From positions 1-8,771 of the forward strand of contig CAZTNS010000128.1 in assembly GCA_964615585.1 (NCBI GenBank): a DNA stretch of 8,771 nt, written 5' to 3'. Positions 5,980-8,771 of this stretch are shown here, piece by piece. Below the pieces are notes generated by a model. That model worked only from the letters and a program-made list of their open reading frames with translations. It had not been told where the DNA came from and searched no databases. Origin of the DNA: JAQIBY01 sp964615585. Lineage in GTDB: Bacteria > Bacteroidota > Bacteroidia > Bacteroidales > ML635J-15. Numbering within the stretch: position 1 is the first letter of the stretch; each line of letters starts with the position of its first letter. A program made the translations under genes and the position numbers.

Positions 5980-7067
5980 TGTTAAAAAATCAAAAAAAAA
6001 TACTGATAGCGCCGCTTAACTGGGGCTTGGGGCATGTGAGCCGAATGATTCCGGTAATACGTTCTTTTCAAAACACAGGGTTTGATGTAACAGTTGCCGC
6101 TGCATCACCCGCTGCTGAATTGGTGAGGCAGGAATTTCCCCGATTGCGTATTGTTCCCATTAAATCATATAAAATACGGTATGCCCGTAATAAATTGCTG
6201 ATGTTAAAATTGGTTGCACAGGCACCGGGGTTGATCAGGGATTTGCTGTATGAAAGGAAATGGATAAAACAATACGTAAAAACAGAAAAACCTGACATCA
6301 TCATCTCGGACAACCGCTTTGGATTGTTTCATAGTGGCGTAAAATCTTACTATATCACGCATCAGGTGAATGTCATTATGCCTGAATATTTAATTGTTTT
6401 TCAGCCCTTTGTCCGGTATTTGCATCGACATTTGATCAAAAGATACAATGCATGTCTTATCCCTGATTTTTCTGATGGAGGTGGGTTGAGTGGTATTCTC
6501 GCCCATGCAAACAACGGTTTTAATTTCCCACATGTATATCTCGGTAGCCTTTCAGGGTTCATGGAGCTTGTTCCGAAAAAGGCAAACATTATTCCTGATG
6601 TGCTGGCAGTTGTCTCTGGCCCCGAACCACAACGTACGCTTTTTATCCGTAAATTACTCGATGTATTTTCCGCTGACAAAAGGCAGGTTTTGCTGATTGC
6701 AGGACAACCGGACATCTCTTACGATCATATTAATGACCATATCAGGGTTATTAATCACTTGAAGCGGGCAGAGTTGAAGTATCTTATGATGCATGCCCCC
6801 GTTCTGATTACACGTTCGGGGTACACCACATTAATGGATTTATTTGAAATAAAACGCAAGGCCATATTGATTCCAACACCGGGACAGACAGAACAGGAGT
6901 ATTTGGCTTGGTATTTTCAGACAAAATATGATTTTAAGCTTATTACTCAGAAAAAAATGACTTCTGCAAAAATATTCCAGCCTGAACATTGCGGTAAGTG
7001 GAAATGCATGAACAACTCAAAACTATTGGATATAAATAGAAAGATCATAGAACTTGGATGTGATTAA
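5979..7067 (+). CDS. GT-B-fold glycosyltransferase-like protein
   Basis: This 362-residue protein looks like a nucleotide-sugar-dependent glycosyltransferase of the MurG/UGT type (GT-B fold), acting at the cytoplasmic face of the membrane. The N-terminal domain opens with ILIAPLNWGLGHVSRMIPV (8-26), the Gly-rich acceptor-side loop typical of this fold, and SDNRFGL (110-116). The C-terminal domain has VVSGPEPQR (211-219), LLIAGQPD (238-245), RSGYTTLMDL (279-288) and IPTPGQTEQEYLA (298-310), where the donor-binding Gly/Gln/Glu residues are expected. Donor and acceptor cannot be read from the sequence. The protein lacks membrane helices but has basic N-terminal segments. It starts within the stop codon of the radical SAM gene and is the last gene of the operon. 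The stop is TAA at 7065-7067, followed by a spacer with no immediate strong terminator. Confidence 0.85.
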   Translation: MLKNQKKILIAPLNWGLGHVSRMIPVIRSFQNTGFDVTVAAASPAAELVRQEFPRLRIVPIKSYKIRYARNKLLMLKLVAQAPGLIRDLLYERKWIKQYVKTEKPDIIISDNRFGLFHSGVKSYYITHQVNVIMPEYLIVFQPFVRYLHRHLIKRYNACLIPDFSDGGGLSGILAHANNGFNFPHVYLGSLSGFMELVPKKANIIPDVLAVVSGPEPQRTLFIRKLLDVFSADKRQVLLIAGQPDISYDHINDHIRVINHLKRAELKYLMMHAPVLITRSGYTTLMDLFEIKRKAILIPTPGQTEQEYLAWYFQTKYDFKLITQKKMTSAKIFQPEHCGKWKCMNNSKLLDINRKIIELGCD

Positions 7068-7108
7068 AGATCGATTATTTAAAAAAGAAATCGGGCATAA
7101 ACTACTCT

Positions 7109-7132
7109 CGGCAAAGATGGAAAGCCGCAACG
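7109..7132. repeat. degenerate dispersed repeat, left arm (copy 2)
   Basis: CGGCAAAGATGGAAAGCCGCAACG looks like a decayed form of the GCAAAGACGCAAAG repeat. With the arm at 7249-7271 it forms an imperfect inverted pair, the same arrangement as 1294-1312 with 1449-1475. Confidence 0.4.
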
Positions 7133-7248
7133 TTTTAAATTTATTTTCAAATCTTTTAACCCCTTTAATAAAGGGTAACTAATCAGCAGACCTATGTAAA
7201 CAACGGTTATTAACTGATAAGCGATTTAATTCACTTTTTTTATTTCTT

Positions 7249-7296
7249 AAGGTCTTTGTGCTTAGCGGTAAAAAATGCATACGACTAAATAGTTAC
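7249..7296. repeat. dispersed repeat, right arm (copy 2)
   Basis: This segment aligns in direct orientation with 1449-1495 around the shared CTTAGYGGTA core and along the following 25 bases, with many differences being transitions. The copy is diverged, so the repeat is old. Confidence 0.55.
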
Positions 7297-7327
7297 CTTC
7301 AGGCTGACAGAACAAAAGATTCGGGCA

Positions 7328-7368
7328 AAACAAAAAACCAAGCCTCTATGTGACTTGGTTTTTTGTTT
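7328..7368. terminator. bidirectional Rho-independent terminator
   Basis: A perfect 15-bp inverted repeat (7328-7342 with 7354-7368) has an 11-base loop. The GC-containing CCAAG/CTTGG pairs sit next to the loop. The outer arms are an A-run on one side and a T-run on the other, so each strand reads as a stem followed by a U-tract. It lies 36 bases past the stop of the minus-strand lipoprotein gene, its most obvious user, and about 260 bases past the end of the plus-strand operon, whose read-through it could also stop. Confidence 0.85.
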
Positions 7369-7404
7369 GATAAGGGAAACTTCTAATTTGTAAATGTATT
7401 TGTT

Positions 7405-8193
7405 TTATTCGTTTTGTCCTGTTTCACCATCGGATGCTGTCCGGGTTAAATTCCGTTGCTGATAACCCACTTCATCATAAGCCGCTCCAGATGAAGCAGT
7501 ATCAGTGGTGACCATAACATTGTTTATGTTTTGGTACATATGAACTTCTGAATATTTTAGCATATTTAGTTCCCAGATGTAACTCATTTCACCATTGGCG
7601 TAGTTCATGATGGTAAAATCACGGGACACAGTAAAATCAGCCTCCCCTATTTCCTCTTCAGATTCCACAACAACGGTTGTTTTTATAGAATTGGTTTCAT
7701 TGAGAACAACCAGTGACAGTCGCTCTTTCTTCTTATAATCATCAACGTTGTGCAGAAAATTCCAAGTGCCGTCCATTTCATGTTTTACCGTTCTGGTTTC
7801 TGTTGTTGTCTCAAATGTTTCCTGATCGGTTTCACTTTCTACAACTTCATATTCGAAGACATAAGTAAAATAACCGTTTTTATCAAAATTCATTTCTCCT
7901 TCCAGCACTTCGCCTTCAATTTCCTGCACACTGTCAGTCCCCAAAATATAAATTTCCTGATCGTAGTCAGGTGTTTGCACATCTGTGATTATTCGTTTCT
8001 GATCAGATGTGTCAACGATCTGCTTAACATTTTTATAATAGGAGGTAATGTCCCATTTTCCGGTTAAGCGTGCTTTTCTGGTTCGCAATGATATAAAGGG
8101 ATCATCTTCCCCTACACCAAAACACCCTGTAAACAAGGGAAATATGATGGTGCTTAATAAAACCAATAGGATTGTAGATCTTTTTTTCTTCAT
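7405..8193 (-). CDS. lipocalin-like outer-envelope lipoprotein
   Basis: This is a 262-residue predicted lipoprotein of unknown function. Residues 1-24 form a lipoprotein signal with a basic N-terminus, a hydrophobic core and FTGC at 21-24; Cys24 would be lipidated. Phe at -3 is less usual than Leu. The mature protein begins with an acidic patch (GEDDP, 28-32), then SLRTRKARLTGKWDITSY (35-52), a GxW entry typical of lipocalin-like Bacteroidota proteins. Alternating beta-like strands follow, rich in Glu and Thr, including GEMNFDKNGYFTYVFEYEV (99-117) and DGTWNF (141-146). The last 30 residues look disordered. The ATG at 8191-8193 gives a proper signal peptide. The gene stands alone, with its own promoter upstream and a strong terminator downstream, convergent to the operon. 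The lipocalin-like fold is inferred from motif spacing only. Confidence 0.8.
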   Translation of the reverse strand: MKKKRSTILLVLLSTIIFPLFTGCFGVGEDDPFISLRTRKARLTGKWDITSYYKNVKQIVDTSDQKRIITDVQTPDYDQEIYILGTDSVQEIEGEVLEGEMNFDKNGYFTYVFEYEVVESETDQETFETTTETRTVKHEMDGTWNFLHNVDDYKKKERLSLVVLNETNSIKTTVVVESEEEIGEADFTVSRDFTIMNYANGEMSYIWELNMLKYSEVHMYQNINNVMVTTDTASSGAAYDEVGYQQRNLTRTASDGETGQNE

Positions 8194-8238
8194 TTTATAT
8201 CAGGTTTATTCTAAATTTATGTAAAAAATCTAATCACA

Positions 8239-8271
8239 CAAAAGTATTTTTATTTTTAGAAAAATCACAAA
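8239..8271 (-). promoter_or_regulatory. promoter of the lipocalin-like lipoprotein gene
   Basis: On the minus strand TACTTTTG (8246-8239) matches the Bacteroidota -7 consensus TAnnTTTG. A TTTG (8271-8268) sits 21 bases upstream, a good match in sequence and spacing to the -33 element. Transcription would begin near 8234, giving a leader of roughly 40 bases. The leader is A/T-rich with no clear Shine-Dalgarno site, as is usual in this phylum. Confidence 0.65.
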
Positions 8272-8495
8272 TATTTTGATATTTTTTTTCAAAAGACCAA
8301 ATTAATAAAATATTTCCATTAAAAGTTCAATATTAATAAAAAAATATTTTAAAACAAAAAAAATGTTAATGTCTGAAAATTAATTAATTGAATATAAAGA
8401 AAGATTTTTTACTTGAAAATCAGTGATGTATTTATGGTATTTATAAAAAAAATTAAGCCAAATAATCTGTGATTATGATGTGAAAGCCTTAAATC

Positions 8496-8605
8496 GGGTC
8501 TGCTGAAAAAGTCTGATGTGTAGGATATCCAAGGCGACAAGAAGAAGAAGACATATTAGGCTTAAAATGATACTGGTTGAATGCCCCTTGGTATAAGGTG
8601 TGCTT
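8496..8605. mobile_element. possible insertion-sequence end remnant
   Basis: GGGTCTGCTGAAAAAGTC at 8496-8513 resembles the terminal inverted repeats of IS5/IS1182-like elements as I remember them. The following bases, including a purine-rich AAGAAGAAGAAG run near 8540-8551, have no intact reading frame. No matching opposite end and no transposase are in the window, so at most this is a decayed fragment. Confidence 0.25.
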
Positions 8606-8710
8606 CAGGCTAACAAGCCCAAAAACCCTGCATTTAATATGGTAGCAAATGATGTAAGTAATAGACTGTTAGTAACTACTCAGTGCTAAAATTAAAAAAC
8701 AGAGGTACAA

Positions 8711-8734
8711 AATTTCACCGCGAGACACAGAAAT
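8711..8734. repeat. degenerate dispersed repeat (copy 3, partial)
   Basis: AATTTCACCGCGAGACACAGAAAT resembles the ACCGCGAAGACACAGAG-type intergenic repeat seen across Bacteroidota. Its reverse complement has the same flavour as the arms at 1449-1475 and 7249-7271. The match is partial and judged by eye. Confidence 0.35.
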
Positions 8735-8771
8735 GCTAACCCGTCTGTCATACCTGCCGGCGTGGTGAACC

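Larger units (their letters stand above)
7068..7404. other. convergent intergenic region with degenerate repeats
   Basis: No ORF is supported in this 337-bp spacer. It contains a repeat arm at 7109-7132, a small AT-rich hairpin (CCCTTT-AAT-AAAGGG, 7161-7175) with no T-tract after it, a second repeat arm at 7249-7296, and a strong two-way terminator at 7328-7368. No RNA gene was recognised. Confidence 0.6.
8194..8771. other. gene-free AT-rich region with degenerate repeats
   Basis: This 578-bp stretch has no ORF I can support on either strand. Next to the lipoprotein gene is its promoter. Bases 8281-8400 contain only 15 G or C in 120 and include two similar runs starting ATTAATAAAA at 8301 and 8332. 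From about 8490 the composition becomes normal, with a possible insertion-sequence end at 8496 and a repeat-like stretch from 8711 to the window end. Confidence 0.6.

Noticed and set aside
7161..7175. Terminator of the plus-strand operon
   Set aside because: The hairpin CCCTTT-AAT-AAAGGG is short and weak with no T-tract following on either strand. The 7328-7368 structure is a far better terminator.
7750..8067. 105-codon plus-strand ORF
   Set aside because: It is antisense to the lipoprotein gene. Its Phe- and Cys-rich translation is what an antisense frame of Glu/Lys-rich coding DNA gives.
8617..8690. Minus-strand open stretch (about 24 codons) ending at a TGA
   Set aside because: It has no start codon, no upstream continuation past a stop, and no recognisable motif, so it cannot be called a gene or a named transposase remnant.

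Overview
The window looks like chromosomal DNA from a member of the Bacteroidota, most likely a Bacteroidales-type organism. The evidence is AT-rich DNA, a DUF4296-type lipoprotein (a family largely confined to this phylum), a single-domain GDP-mannose pyrophosphorylase, promoters of the TAnnTTTG type, and weak Shine-Dalgarno signals. Intergenic spacers also carry the degenerate CTTTG/GCAAAG and heptamer repeats common in these genomes. No plasmid, phage or CRISPR signature is visible.

Layout. (1) 1-61: edge of a heptamer tandem array. (2) 62-1150, minus: mannose-1-phosphate guanylyltransferase (manC), which makes GDP-mannose for glycan synthesis. (3) 1151-1544: divergent intergenic region with degenerate dispersed repeats and, at its right end, a promoter-like box very close to the next start codon. 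(4) 1545-7067, plus: seven ORFs whose ends abut or overlap throughout, apart from one junction altered by a 17-bp duplication. In order they are an MlaE-type permease, its MlaF-type ATPase, a DUF4296 lipoprotein, an unrecognised two-helix membrane protein with a zinc ribbon and Asn-rich tail, a metal-dependent amidohydrolase, a Tyw1-like radical SAM protein and a GT-B-fold glycosyltransferase-like protein. (5) 7068-7404: convergent spacer with more dispersed repeats and a strong two-way terminator. (6) 7405-8193, minus: a lipocalin-like lipoprotein with a good promoter. (7) 8194-8771: no gene; very AT-rich DNA, then degenerate repeat and possible insertion-sequence remnants.

How the genes may work together. 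MlaE and MlaF form the inner-membrane engine of an ABC lipid transporter that acts on outer-membrane lipid asymmetry. The MCE-domain partner (MlaD) is not in the window. The downstream lipoprotein, membrane zinc-ribbon protein and glycosyltransferase suggest an envelope theme, but the amidohydrolase and radical SAM enzyme do not obviously belong to it; the tight packing may be only a shared transcript. manC and the lipocalin-like lipoprotein are separate units.

I did not find a clear new defence or mobile system. The most interesting points are the 17-bp duplication that splits a stop/start overlap into two, the unrecognised zinc-ribbon protein, and the unusual gene content of the packed operon.
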